From positions 372,001-436,000 of the forward strand of contig NZ_CP142675.1 of assembly GCF_036365825.1 (NCBI RefSeq): a stretch of DNA of 64,000 nt, written 5' to 3'. Under the pieces are notes generated by a model. It made no database searches. It saw only the letters and a list, made by a program, of their open reading frames with translations, and had not been told where the DNA came from. Positions 55,467 through 64,000 of the stretch are shown here, in pieces. Both the position numbers and the translations under genes were made by a program. This DNA is from Qipengyuania sp. HL-TH1 (lineage in GTDB: Bacteria > Pseudomonadota > Alphaproteobacteria > Sphingomonadales > Sphingomonadaceae). Position 1 is the first letter of the stretch. Each line of letters begins with the position of its first letter.

Positions 55467-57443
55467 ATGAACGACACAGGCAATCCGGATTACCGCAGTT
55501 TCGACCCCGCGCAGGAAGACGGCGCGGAGCCGCCCCAGCCGCGTAGCAATTCGCTACGCGACCGCATCCGCCGCAGCGCCGAACAGTCCTCCGCTCCGGC
55601 GGTGTCGCCTTCGGGCTATGTCCACCAGCCGCAGCAGCCTGTTGCCGAGATCAGCCAGCCGGAACCAGAGGGACAGCCGCAGCCCGCGCCGCTCGAGGTG
55701 CCCCGCAGCGAAGACCCTGCGGAACGTCCCGTCCCGCCCGCTGCCGCCACGCTCGGTGAAGCACCGCCGCGTCCGCCCGAACCTGCCGCCGCACCCGAGA
55801 CCGGCGAGGTGCCCGAGCCGGCGCAGGAACCCGAGGCAGTCGGGGAGAACGCCGGCAAGCCGATCGGCGTCGTGCTCGAAATCGCCGGTTCCAGTTCGCA
55901 GATCGCGATCGACCTCCAGCGGCTGAACGAATGTGCCGACGATACCGATCCGTCGGTCGCCATGGCCGGCCAGGTCGGCTCGCAGATCAAGATCCGCGTG
56001 GGCAACAGCTGGCTGCTCGCCAGCGTGCGCAACCAGCGCCAGGACCGCAAGGCGGGGTCGATCCTCGCCAATATCGACTTCCTCGGCGAAGGCACCGAAG
56101 AAAAGCTGACCGGCAAACTCCACCGCTTCCGCCGCGGTGTGACGCGCTATCCGGTCCCCGGCGCGATGGTCTATCCCGCGACGACGGCGGATTTGAAACA
56201 GGTCTATGCCAGCGACGGGCGCAGCGCGATCACCATCGGCAAGGTCTATCCGACCAAGGACATCCGCGCGGGCATCTATGTCGATGCCATGCTCGGCAAG
56301 CACTTCGCGCTGCTCGGGTCGACCGGTACGGGTAAATCGACCAGCGCCGCGCTGATCCTGCACCGCATCTGCGAGGCCGCGCCCGAGGGCCATATCGTGA
56401 TGATCGATCCGCATGGCGAATATGCCTCGGCGTTTCGCAATACGGGCGTGATCCTCGACGTCTCGAACCTGCAGATGCCCTACTGGATCATGAACTTCGA
56501 GGAACATTGCGAAGTGCTGATTACCAGCACCGGCAATGACCACCAGGTCGACGCCGACATCCTCGCCAAGTGCCTGCTCAAGGCGCGGCAGAAGAGCCGG
56601 CTGGCCGAGCACATGGGCAAGATCACCGTGGATTCGCCGATCCCCTACCTGCTCTCGGACCTCTCGAACGAGATCCAGGACGCGATGGGCAAGCTCGACA
56701 AATCGACCAATTCCGCCCCCTATATGCGGATCAAGAACAAGCTCGACGAGATCAAGGCCGATCCGCGCTACCAGTTCATGTTCTCGGGCATGCTGGTGGC
56801 CGACACGATGGCCGATTTCATCGCCAAGATCTTCCGCATGCCGTCGAACGGCAAGCCGATCTCGATCATCGATGTGTCGGGCGTCCCGTCGGACATTACC
56901 TCGACCGTGGTGGCGGTGCTCAGCCGGCTGGTGTTCGATTTCGCCATCTGGGGCCGCGACGAGCGGACCTCGCCGATCCTGCTGGTCTGCGAAGAAGCCC
57001 ACCGCTATGTCCCCAACGAGAAGAACGCCGATGGCAATTCGGTCGGCACCATCCTGTCGCGGATCGCCAAGGAAGGCCGTAAGTACGGCATCAGCCTGGG
57101 CCTGATCACGCAGCGTCCCTCCGACCTTGCCGAAGGCGTGCTGTCGCAGTGCGGCACGATCCTCTCGATGCGTCTCAACAACGACCGCGACCAGGAATTC
57201 GTCCGCGCCGCGATGCCCGAAGGCGCGCGCGGTTTCCTCGATGCGATCCCCGCACTGCGCAACCGCGAGTGCATCATCTGCGGCGAGGGTGTCGCCGTCC
57301 CGATCCGCATGAGCTTCGACAATCTCGAGGAATCGAAACGGCCCGCGTCGGAAGACCCCAGCTTCGTCGAATTGTGGAACAATGCCGGCGGCGAAGAGGA
57401 CATGGTCCAGCGCACCGTCCAGCGCTGGCGCTCGCAGGGCTGA
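55467..57443 (+). CDS. HerA/DUF87-type ATPase (orphan)
   Basis: A 658-residue hexameric-type ATPase. The first 130 residues are a proline/glutamate-rich disordered tail. A HAS-barrel-like domain follows (about 140-270), then Walker A GSTGTGKST near residue 285, Walker B LLVCEEAH, and an arginine-finger area (SRIAKEGRKYGISLGLITQR). HerA proteins translocate DNA with the nuclease NurA in archaea, or work with other effectors in bacteria. No nuclease gene is adjacent. Common in alphaproteobacteria as a single core gene; role unknown. Confidence 0.85.
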   Translation: MNDTGNPDYRSFDPAQEDGAEPPQPRSNSLRDRIRRSAEQSSAPAVSPSGYVHQPQQPVAEISQPEPEGQPQPAPLEVPRSEDPAERPVPPAAATLGEAPPRPPEPAAAPETGEVPEPAQEPEAVGENAGKPIGVVLEIAGSSSQIAIDLQRLNECADDTDPSVAMAGQVGSQIKIRVGNSWLLASVRNQRQDRKAGSILANIDFLGEGTEEKLTGKLHRFRRGVTRYPVPGAMVYPATTADLKQVYASDGRSAITIGKVYPTKDIRAGIYVDAMLGKHFALLGSTGTGKSTSAALILHRICEAAPEGHIVMIDPHGEYASAFRNTGVILDVSNLQMPYWIMNFEEHCEVLITSTGNDHQVDADILAKCLLKARQKSRLAEHMGKITVDSPIPYLLSDLSNEIQDAMGKLDKSTNSAPYMRIKNKLDEIKADPRYQFMFSGMLVADTMADFIAKIFRMPSNGKPISIIDVSGVPSDITSTVVAVLSRLVFDFAIWGRDERTSPILLVCEEAHRYVPNEKNADGNSVGTILSRIAKEGRKYGISLGLITQRPSDLAEGVLSQCGTILSMRLNNDRDQEFVRAAMPEGARGFLDAIPALRNRECIICGEGVAVPIRMSFDNLEESKRPASEDPSFVELWNNAGGEEDMVQRTVQRWRSQG

Positions 57444-57456
57444 TCCGCCCATATGA

Positions 57457-57552
57457 GTCATTGCGAGGCGCCGCAGGCGACGCGGCAATCCAGAGTACTC
57501 GGCACTGGCCCGAACGCTCGGAACTGGATTGCTTCGCTACGCTTGCAATGAC
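57457..57552. repeat. Imperfect palindromic repeat element
   Basis: A 96-base unit opening GTCATTGCGAGG and ending GCAATGAC, with further matching arms such as CGGCAATCCAGAG and GGATTGCTTCGC. This type of dispersed palindrome is abundant in sphingomonad genomes. It fills the gap between the HerA and queE genes, where it may end transcription in both directions. Confidence 0.85.
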
Positions 57553-57559
57553 TGACGTC

Positions 57560-58294
57560 TCAAGTGCCCCGCGTATCGCCGAACAAATGGATATGCAGCC
57601 GGTCGCTCATCCGGAAGCCGTGCTCGACGCATAGCGGCGCGAGCCATTGCTCGCGGTCGCGCAGCGTCTCGCTGTCGGTGCCTTCGGGCATTAGGAAGAC
57701 GTGGTCAGGCTTGAACCGGTAGCGATCGCGCAGCGCCAGCACCTCGTCGAGGTCCGCCGGCGCAGCGATCACGAATTTGAACCAGGCGCGCGGGTCGGTG
57801 GCATAGGCGTCGAGCCGCTCGGGGATCAGGGCCAGTTCGGCCGGATTGCCGCTATGCGCGAGCTTGGGGCTGACGTTGAACTGGTCGATGCGGATGTCGA
57901 GCGCGGGGCTTGCCCTGGTCGTGCCATTGGTTTCGATCTCCACCGTGACATCGGGCAGATGGCCCAGCAGCCGCGCTAGCGCCGGGGCCTGCAGCAAGGG
58001 TTCGCCGCCGGTGATGACGAGGCGCTTCTGGCCCAGCGCGGTGATCCGCGCGGCGACCTCCTCCTCGCCCAGCGTGAGCTGGTTGGCCGCGCGATCGAAT
58101 TCCACCCCGTCGCGGTGCGGCCGCTCGTCGCCCGCGAAATGCCAGGTATAGGCGGTGTCGCACCACACGCAGGCGAGATTGCAGCGCGACAGGCGCAGGA
58201 AGGTGCAGGGCATGCCCGCGCTCGGCCCTTCGCCCTGCACGCTGGCGAAGATCTCCGGCTCACCCGGAGCCTGCGTGGCGAGGACTAGCGGCAT
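57560..58294 (-). CDS. queE: 7-carboxy-7-deazaguanine synthase
   Basis: A 244-residue radical SAM enzyme of queuosine biosynthesis, converting carboxy-tetrahydropterin to 7-carboxy-7-deazaguanine. The [4Fe-4S] cluster motif is CNLACVWC (C-x3-C-x2-C), the N-terminus has SVQGEGPSAG, and ITGGEPLLQ is the SAM site. It stands alone here; queC and queD are not in view. Confidence 0.95.
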   Translation of the reverse strand: MPLVLATQAPGEPEIFASVQGEGPSAGMPCTFLRLSRCNLACVWCDTAYTWHFAGDERPHRDGVEFDRAANQLTLGEEEVAARITALGQKRLVITGGEPLLQAPALARLLGHLPDVTVEIETNGTTRASPALDIRIDQFNVSPKLAHSGNPAELALIPERLDAYATDPRAWFKFVIAAPADLDEVLALRDRYRFKPDHVFLMPEGTDSETLRDREQWLAPLCVEHGFRMSDRLHIHLFGDTRGT

Positions 58295-58497
58295 CGGGCA
58301 GGCTCACTCGGTTCGTCGTGCGCGGCGCACACATGGACCGCATGGACCACGGTCCAGGCGCAAAAATCGAACCGATCAGTCATGCGGGGTTTGATCGAGT
58401 GGGTCGATTGAAGATGCGCGTCGGAGGTTAGGGTAGGGGCGTGGGCCATTGGCACGTTCATGACACAATCGGGCTGCGTAGGAAATCGCCACCACGC

Positions 58498-58592
58498 GTC
58501 ACCCCGGCCTCCGAGCCGGGGTCGGGCGTTCTTCGTTGCGAGCACAAGGCCGAGCGAAGAAGCCTGACCCCGGATCAAGTCCGGGGCGACGA
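58498..58592. repeat. Dispersed inverted repeat (CACCCCGG type)
   Basis: CGTCACCCCGG at the left and CCGGGGCGACG at the right, each itself a small hairpin (ACCCCGGCCTCCGAGCCGGG; GACCCCGGATCAAGTCCGGG). It is the same class as the common GTCATCCCGG...CCGGGATGAC repeats of alphaproteobacteria. It occupies the 317-base gap between queE and valS; the rest of that gap shows nothing. Confidence 0.85.
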
Positions 58593-58611
58593 GAGGGTTA
58601 GGCGTGCTTTG

Positions 58612-61440
58612 TCAGCCCAGCCGCGCCAGGGCGGCTTCGAGCCGCGCGACTTCGGCGGTGTGGTGCGCATGGTCGGCGCGTGCCTTTTCGACCGCTTCGG
58701 GCTTGGCGCGTTCGACGAAGTTCGCGTTCGACAGCCGGCCTTCGAGCGACTTGGCTTCCTTGGCGGACGCCTCCAGCGCCTTCGACAGGCGGATCTTTTC
58801 CGCCTCGATGTCGATCACGCCTTCGAGCGGAATGACAAGCGCATCCTCGCCCGCTGCGATCTGCATCGCCGCGCCAGCGGGCGCTTCGGCGAAGTGGATC
58901 GCGGTCAGGCGCGCCAGCCGTTCGATGGCACCGGCATTGGCCTCGGCCACCGATTTCGCCAGCGCGCTGGGCGCGGGGCAGAAGGCTTCCAGCTTGGCGC
59001 CCGGCGCAATGCCAAGCTCGTTCTTGGCGGTGCGGATCGCGCTGGTCAGCGCAATCAGCCAGTCGATTTCCGCCTTGGCCTCGGCATCCACTTCGGCCTG
59101 CGGATCGACCCACTTTGCAGTGATCAGCGGATAATCGGCGCGGTTGCCCTGCTTGGACCACAGTTCTTCGGTGATGAAGGGCATGAAGGGGTGCAGCATC
59201 ACGAGGATCTGGTCGAGCGCCCAGCCGGCTACGGCTCTGGTCTCAGCGACGTTTTCCGCGTGCGCTGCTTCAGCAAATTCGCGCTTCTCTTTTGCCTTCT
59301 TGCGAAGAGCTTCAAGTTGTTCGCTCGAAGACGCTGAAATCGCGGGTTCCGCAAAAACATTCACACCTAGAACCGGCTTGACCAGTTCCAGATACCAGTC
59401 GCAGAACCGGTCCCACACGAAGTGATAAATCGTGTTCGCCGCCGCATCGAACCGCAGATCGGCCAGCGCCGCATCGAGCGCCTGCCTGGTCTGGACGACT
59501 TCGCCGATGATCCAGCGGTTGACCGCATGGGTGGTCTTGGGTGCGGCAATGCTGGTGCTCGCGCCGATGCCGTTCGACTGGCAGAAGCGCGTCGCGTTCC
59601 ACAGCTTGGTGGCGAAGTTGCGGTAGCCCTCGATCCGCTTGTCATCCATCTTGATGTCGCGGCCCTGGCTTTCCATCGCCGCCATGAAGAAGCGCAGCGC
59701 ATCGGCGCCGTACTGGTCGATCAGGCCCAGCGGGTCGACGACATTGCCCTTCGACTTGGACATCTTCTGCCCATCCGCCGCGCGGACGAGACCGTGCAGA
59801 TATAGCTTGGGCCACGGGTTCTGCCCAGTGGTGTACTGCCCCATCATCATCATGCGGGCATCCCAGAAGAACAGGATGTCGAAGCCGCTGACCAAAAGGT
59901 CGTTGGGATAGTGCTTGGCGACAAGGTCGGTCTGCTCCGGCCAGCCGAGCGTGGCGAAGGGCCAGAGCGCGGAGGAAAACCACGTGTCGAGCACGTCCTC
60001 GTCGCGGGTCAGTGCGGCGCCTTCGCCTGCCTGCGCCTGCGCTTCCTCCTCGTTCAGTGCGACATAGGCCTTGCCTTCAGCATCGTACCACGCCGGGATC
60101 CGGTGCCCCCACCACAGCTGGCGGCTGACGCACCATGGCTGAATGTTTTCCATCCAGTTGAAGAAGGTCTTCTTCCAGCTCTTCGGGACGATCTCGACCT
60201 CGCCGTTCTTCACTGCCTCGATCGGCTTCACCGCCAGCTTCTCGGCATCGACATACCACTGGTCGGTCAGCCAGGGTTCGATCACCACGCCGCCGCGGTC
60301 GCCGAAAGGCGTCGCGATGGTGCGCGGTTCGGCGTCGAGTTCTTGCTCCTCGCCCTTCTTGGTCTTGGCGATATGCGGGATCAGATGGCCGCTTTCCTTG
60401 AGCCGCTGGACCACCAGTTCGCGCGCGCCGTCCACCCCGTCGCGCTTGAAGCGGTGGAGGCCAATAAACTCGTCGGGAATCTTTGCAGCGTCGTTCACTT
60501 GGCAGACGTTCGCTTCGCCATCGAGCATGTTGAGCATCTCGGCGGGCTTGAACCCGGCGCGCTTGCCCACTTCGAAATCGTTGAAGTCGTGCCCCGGGGT
60601 GATCTTCACTGCGCCGCTGCCCAGTTCGGGATCGGCATGTTCGTCGGCCACGATCGGCACGCGTCGGCCGGTGATCGGCAGCACGACGTGCTTGCCGACC
60701 ACGCTCTTGTAGCGCTCGTCCTCGGGATGCACCGCCACCGCCATGTCGGCCAGCATGGTTTCGGGGCGCGTGGTCGCAACCTCGATATAATCGCGCCCGT
60801 CGGCCAGCGTGACGCCCTCTTCAAGCGGGTAGCGGAAGTGCCAGAACGAACCCTTCACATCCTGCGTTTCGACCTCGAGATCGCTGATCGCGGTCTTGAG
60901 CTTGGGGTCCCAGTTGACCAGCCGCTTGTCGCGGTAGATCAGCCCGTCGTTATAAAGATCGACGAAGGTCTTGGTCACCGCCGCGCTGAAATGCGGGTCC
61001 ATGGTGAACTGTTCGCGGCTCCAGTCCATCGAGCAGCCGAGGCGGCGCAGCTGGCGCGTGATCGTGCCGCCGCTTTCCTCTTTCCACTCCCACACCTTGG
61101 CCACGAAATCCTCGCGGCTGTAATTGGTGCGCTTGTCCTGCTTCGCCTCCAGCTGGCGTTCGACGACCATCTGCGTGGCAATGCCCGCATGGTCGGTGCC
61201 CACCACCCACAGCGCGTCCTTGCCGCGCAGCCGTTCGTAGCGGACCATGATGTCCTGCAGCGTATTGTCGAGCGCATGGCCGATATGCAGGCTACCGGTG
61301 ACGTTGGGCGGCGGATTGACGATCGTATAGGGCTGCGCGTCGGGGCGGTCGGGCCGGAACAGGCCCTGGTCTTCCCAATGCGCGTACCAGCGCTGCTCGA
61401 TTTCTGCGGGGTCGAAGGTCGTGGGTAGCTCGGTGCTCAT
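58612..61440 (-). CDS. valS: Valyl-tRNA synthetase
   Basis: A 942-residue class Ia synthetase. HIGH motif in [17 protein letters not shown] motif in QKMSKSKGN, an editing (CP1) domain in between, and a C-terminal coiled coil ([16 protein letters not shown] and onward) that binds tRNA. All elements are intact and length is normal for the family. Long antisense frames across it are artefacts. Confidence 0.98.
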   Translation of the reverse strand: MSTELPTTFDPAEIEQRWYAHWEDQGLFRPDRPDAQPYTIVNPPPNVTGSLHIGHALDNTLQDIMVRYERLRGKDALWVVGTDHAGIATQMVVERQLEAKQDKRTNYSREDFVAKVWEWKEESGGTITRQLRRLGCSMDWSREQFTMDPHFSAAVTKTFVDLYNDGLIYRDKRLVNWDPKLKTAISDLEVETQDVKGSFWHFRYPLEEGVTLADGRDYIEVATTRPETMLADMAVAVHPEDERYKSVVGKHVVLPITGRRVPIVADEHADPELGSGAVKITPGHDFNDFEVGKRAGFKPAEMLNMLDGEANVCQVNDAAKIPDEFIGLHRFKRDGVDGARELVVQRLKESGHLIPHIAKTKKGEEQELDAEPRTIATPFGDRGGVVIEPWLTDQWYVDAEKLAVKPIEAVKNGEVEIVPKSWKKTFFNWMENIQPWCVSRQLWWGHRIPAWYDAEGKAYVALNEEEAQAQAGEGAALTRDEDVLDTWFSSALWPFATLGWPEQTDLVAKHYPNDLLVSGFDILFFWDARMMMMGQYTTGQNPWPKLYLHGLVRAADGQKMSKSKGNVVDPLGLIDQYGADALRFFMAAMESQGRDIKMDDKRIEGYRNFATKLWNATRFCQSNGIGASTSIAAPKTTHAVNRWIIGEVVQTRQALDAALADLRFDAAANTIYHFVWDRFCDWYLELVKPVLGVNVFAEPAISASSSEQLEALRKKAKEKREFAEAAHAENVAETRAVAGWALDQILVMLHPFMPFITEELWSKQGNRADYPLITAKWVDPQAEVDAEAKAEIDWLIALTSAIRTAKNELGIAPGAKLEAFCPAPSALAKSVAEANAGAIERLARLTAIHFAEAPAGAAMQIAAGEDALVIPLEGVIDIEAEKIRLSKALEASAKEAKSLEGRLSNANFVERAKPEAVEKARADHAHHTAEVARLEAALARLG

Positions 61441-61513
61441 GCGACTGGCCTTTGCCAGCGCCCTTGGTGCGATGCAACGCTGCAGGTGAAGTCGCGCGAT
61501 AGCCGCTTGGCAA

Positions 61514-62656
61514 GTGGAGGATTTGCTCGCATACGACGCCGCAATGGGTGGTTTCGCCGAATACGAACTGATCGAGGATGATGACGGGGCTACGGTCCTC
61601 GTGCTCTCCGGGCCCTATCTGGTCTCGACCATTGGTGCGATCGACCAGGATTTGCGGGTCCTCGATGGGCCCATCGGCACCATCGACCTGTCTGCCATCA
61701 GCGAAATCGATACGGTCGGCGCATGGGTGGCCTGCAGCCTGTCGAAGACGCACGATGCCGAGATCGTCGGTGCGAGCGATCGCGCCAAGCGGCTGGTCGG
61801 CGCGCTCGAGGGCATGAGCGTCGAGGAAGACATCACCGCGCCGCGCCTGCCCGTGTGGGAGCGCGTGCCGCAGGCGGTGGGCGACAAGCTGTTCAACGCC
61901 CGCCACGGTGCATACGGCGTGATCGGCTTTCTGGGCGCGCTGCTGATCTCCATCGGCAGCCTGATCCGCCATCCGCGCCGCTTCCGCGTGCTCGCGCTGG
62001 TCCGCCAGCTTGAACTGGTGGGGGTGTCGGCGCTGCCGATCATCGGCCTGATGAGCTTCCTGATCGGCGTCGTCATCGCGCAGCAGGGCGCGGTGCAATT
62101 GCAGCAATTCGGCGCCGAGACGCTGACGGTCAACCTCGTCGGGCGCATCACCTTGCGCGAACTGGGTGTGCTGATGACCGCGATCATGGTCGCGGGCCGG
62201 TCGGGCAGCGCCTTTGCCGCGCAGATCGGCACCATGCGGCTGACCGAGGAAGTCGACGCGATGCAGACCATTGGCATCTCGCCGATGGAGGCGCTGGTCG
62301 TTCCGCGGATCCTTGCCGCGGTGCTGATGATGCCGCTGCTCGGCTTCTATGCCTCCGGGGTTGCGATTATCGGCGGCGCGTTCGTCGGGCAATTCATGCT
62401 GGGCATTCCGTTCTGGACCTTCCTGACCCGGATCCAGGACGTGGTCCCGATCTACGATTTGTGGGTCGGGCTGGTCAAAGCGCCGGTGTTCGGGCTGATC
62501 GTCGCGCTGGCGGGCTGCTATCACGGCATGCAGGTCAAGGGGAATTCGGAAGACGTCGGCCTGCGCACCACCATGGCGGTGGTGACGGGCATTTTCGCGG
62601 TGATCGTGATCGACGCCTTCTTCGCCGTGTTCTTTACCGAAATCGGGTGGGGCTGA
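61514..62656 (+). CDS. mlaE: MlaE-type ABC lipid transporter permease with STAS domain
   Basis: A 380-residue protein. An N-terminal STAS-like domain (about 15-110) precedes the MlaE permease ([53 protein letters not shown]). In E. coli STAS is a separate subunit, MlaB; here it is fused. It forms the inner-membrane core that moves phospholipids for outer-membrane asymmetry. The start is uncertain: GTG at 61514 or ATG at 61544. The stop overlaps the next start (TGATG). Confidence 0.93.
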   Translation: MEDLLAYDAAMGGFAEYELIEDDDGATVLVLSGPYLVSTIGAIDQDLRVLDGPIGTIDLSAISEIDTVGAWVACSLSKTHDAEIVGASDRAKRLVGALEGMSVEEDITAPRLPVWERVPQAVGDKLFNARHGAYGVIGFLGALLISIGSLIRHPRRFRVLALVRQLELVGVSALPIIGLMSFLIGVVIAQQGAVQLQQFGAETLTVNLVGRITLRELGVLMTAIMVAGRSGSAFAAQIGTMRLTEEVDAMQTIGISPMEALVVPRILAAVLMMPLLGFYASGVAIIGGAFVGQFMLGIPFWTFLTRIQDVVPIYDLWVGLVKAPVFGLIVALAGCYHGMQVKGNSEDVGLRTTMAVVTGIFAVIVIDAFFAVFFTEIGWG

Positions 62657-63558
62657 TGGCGCAGGACGAAACCGGGCGCGAACTGGGCCGCCACGAACGC
62701 TATCGCGGCGATTACCCGATCGTGGTCGAAGGGCTGACCAATGCCTTCGGCCCGCAGGTCGTTCACGAGAACCTCGACCTCAAGGTCAGGCGCGGGGAAA
62801 TCCTTGGCGTGGTCGGCGGATCGGGCACCGGCAAGAGCGTGCTGATGCGCTCGATCATCGGGCTGCAAAGGCCGACGGCGGGCGATATTCGCGTGTTCGG
62901 CAAGTCGATCATCGACACCGATCCCAATGTGAACATCGGCATCCGCAACCGCTGGGGCGTCCTGTTCCAGGGCGGGGCGCTGTTCTCGACGCTGACCGTG
63001 GGCGAGAATGTCGAAGTCCCGCTAAAGCAGTTCTACCCCGATATCGAACCCGATTTGCGGCACGAGATCGCGCGCTACAAGGTGGTGCTGTCGGGCCTTG
63101 CCGAAGAAGCGGTGGCCAAGTTTCCCTCCGAACTGTCGGGCGGGATGAAGAAACGCGCCGGGCTCGCCCGCGCGCTCGCGCTCGACCCCGAACTCCTGTT
63201 CCTCGACGAGCCGACCGCGGGGCTCGATCCGGTCGGTGCGGCGGCTTTCGACCGGCTGACGCTGGAGTTGAAGGAAACGCTCGGGCTGACCGTGTTCCTG
63301 ATCACCCACGATCTCGATACGCTGCACGAAATCTGCGACCGCGTGGCGGTGCTGGCGGACAAGCAGGTGATCGCGGTCGACACCGTTCCCAATCTGATGG
63401 AGCTGGACCATCCGTGGATCCAGCAATATTTCAACGGTCCACGCGGACGTGCGGCGCTGACCGCGCAGGCGCTCGACGAATTGCGCCGGCACATGGACAA
63501 ACCGGTGGCCGCGCATGCGGTCAAAGCGTTGGACAAACCGCCTGCGGGCAAGGCATAG
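62656..63558 (+). CDS. mlaF: MlaF-type ABC transporter ATPase
   Basis: A 300-residue ATPase. Walker A GGSGTGKS, Q-loop FQGGALFS, signature LSGGMKKRAGLARAL and Walker B LLFLDEPTAGLDP are intact. It powers the MlaE permease. A C-terminal extension of about 35 residues follows the core. It overlaps mlaE by one base and is ten bases ahead of the MCE gene. Confidence 0.95.
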   Translation: MAQDETGRELGRHERYRGDYPIVVEGLTNAFGPQVVHENLDLKVRRGEILGVVGGSGTGKSVLMRSIIGLQRPTAGDIRVFGKSIIDTDPNVNIGIRNRWGVLFQGGALFSTLTVGENVEVPLKQFYPDIEPDLRHEIARYKVVLSGLAEEAVAKFPSELSGGMKKRAGLARALALDPELLFLDEPTAGLDPVGAAAFDRLTLELKETLGLTVFLITHDLDTLHEICDRVAVLADKQVIAVDTVPNLMELDHPWIQQYFNGPRGRAALTAQALDELRRHMDKPVAAHAVKALDKPPAGKA

Positions 63559-63568
63559 GGCGAAACCA

Positions 63569-64000
63569 ATGGAAACGCGGGCAAATCACGTTTGGGTCGG
63601 TGCGGTAACGCTGCTGATCCTCGGCGCGCTCGCGCTGTTCATCGTCTGGCTCGCGCGCCTCGGGGGCGGGGCGCAGAACGAATACGACATCTTCTTCAAG
63701 CAGTCGGTCGCCGGCCTCGCCAATGGCAGCTCGGTCGATTTCGCCGGCGTGCCCGTGGGGCAGGTCAATGAAATCGTGCTGTGGGACAAGGACCCCGAAT
63801 TCGTCCGCGTGCGGATCAAGGTGAAGGAAAGCGTACCCATCCTCGTCGGCACCACCGCGACGATTCAGGGCAGTTTTACCGGCGTGTCGACGATCACGCT
63901 CGACGGGGCGCGCAGCGGTGCGCCGCCGATTTCGTGCGAGACCACCGCCTGCACCGAAGGCGTGCCGATCATTCCGCCCACCACCGGCGGCGGGTTCGGC
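63569..64000 (+). CDS. mlaD: MlaD-type MCE-domain protein (3' truncated by window)
   Basis: At least 144 residues. An N-terminal membrane anchor (WVGAVTLLILGALALFIVWL) is followed by an MCE domain (YDIFFKQSVAGLANGSSVDF, GVPVGQVNEI, GTTATIQGSFTGVSTITLDG). MCE proteins form hexameric rings that pass lipids through the periplasm. The gene runs off the window end. It completes the E-F-D order of a mla operon. Confidence 0.9.
   Translation, partial: METRANHVWVGAVTLLILGALALFIVWLARLGGGAQNEYDIFFKQSVAGLANGSSVDFAGVPVGQVNEIVLWDKDPEFVRVRIKVKESVPILVGTTATIQGSFTGVSTITLDGARSGAPPISCETTACTEGVPIIPPTTGGGFG

Noticed and set aside
55554..57488. 644-residue open frame on the minus strand
   Set aside because: Antisense to the HerA-type ATPase, whose Walker motifs and start are convincing.
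59911..61428. 505-residue open frame on the plus strand
   Set aside because: Antisense to valS; low-information His/Arg/Asp-rich composition.

Overview
The window (about 65% GC) comes from the chromosome of an alphaproteobacterium, most likely a sphingomonad of the Erythrobacteraceae type. The evidence is the gene families and their order: an uncoupled pyrB with a degenerate dihydroorotase, trigger factor/ClpP/ClpX, ChpT histidine phosphotransferase, DUF3297, TorF-type porin, MHYT-GGDEF-EAL signalling protein, TIGR02186 protein, and an EcfG-like general stress promoter. No phage, plasmid backbone, insertion sequence or CRISPR array was seen.

Layout. 1-983: end of a TPR-type sulfotransferase. 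1067-6592: a stress cluster (SRPBCC membrane protein, zinc alcohol dehydrogenase, two short-chain dehydrogenases, flavodoxin-like protein, MgtC protein, two tiny proteins), led by a candidate EcfG promoter. 6865-11253: tRNA-Val, SppA, and the pyrB / degenerate pyrC pair. 11322-15269: a divergent envelope/partition group (TPR-SPOR lipoprotein, ribbon-helix-helix-like protein, ParA ATPase, Sel1-SPOR protein). 15336-21263: DUF418 protein, Fur box with bfd-bfr, der, a CHAP hydrolase and small acidic proteins. 21397-29427: tRNA-Leu, trigger factor with a histone-H1-like tail, antiporter, TonB receptor, clpP, clpX, and a small tyrosine phosphatase overlapping clpX. 29543-33076 (minus): mtgA, zinc exporter, ECF sigma factor, frameshifted RskA-type anti-sigma factor and a fasciclin protein. 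33188-38417: M20 hydrolase, rpoH, rluD, M67 peptidase, chpT, ampD. 38439-43917: BLUF photoreceptor with a membrane GGDEF-EAL protein, rnpB, a phosphatase and a TorF porin. 43978-49113: SIMPL protein, gloA, nhaA, and an NfrB-like glycosyltransferase with an outer-membrane partner.

49120-53581 is an accessory islet of 4.5 kb with locally low GC. It carries two acyltransferase-3 proteins and a Wzy/WaaL-like polymerase. It is bounded by 91-bp direct repeats made from the 3' end of the outer-membrane partner gene. This is the clearest sign of recent gain in the window. 53713-64000 returns to core genes: TauE/TIGR02186, HerA-type ATPase, two dispersed palindromic repeats, queE, valS and the start of an mlaEFD lipid-transport operon.

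Points most worth following are the repeat-bounded glycan-modification islet beside the NfrAB-like pair, the BLUF plus c-di-GMP enzyme operon, the sigma/RskA/fasciclin operon with a one-base disruption, the catalytically stripped dihydroorotase, and the phosphatase whose P-loop is reachable only from a CTG start. All calls come from reading the sequence; no database search was run.
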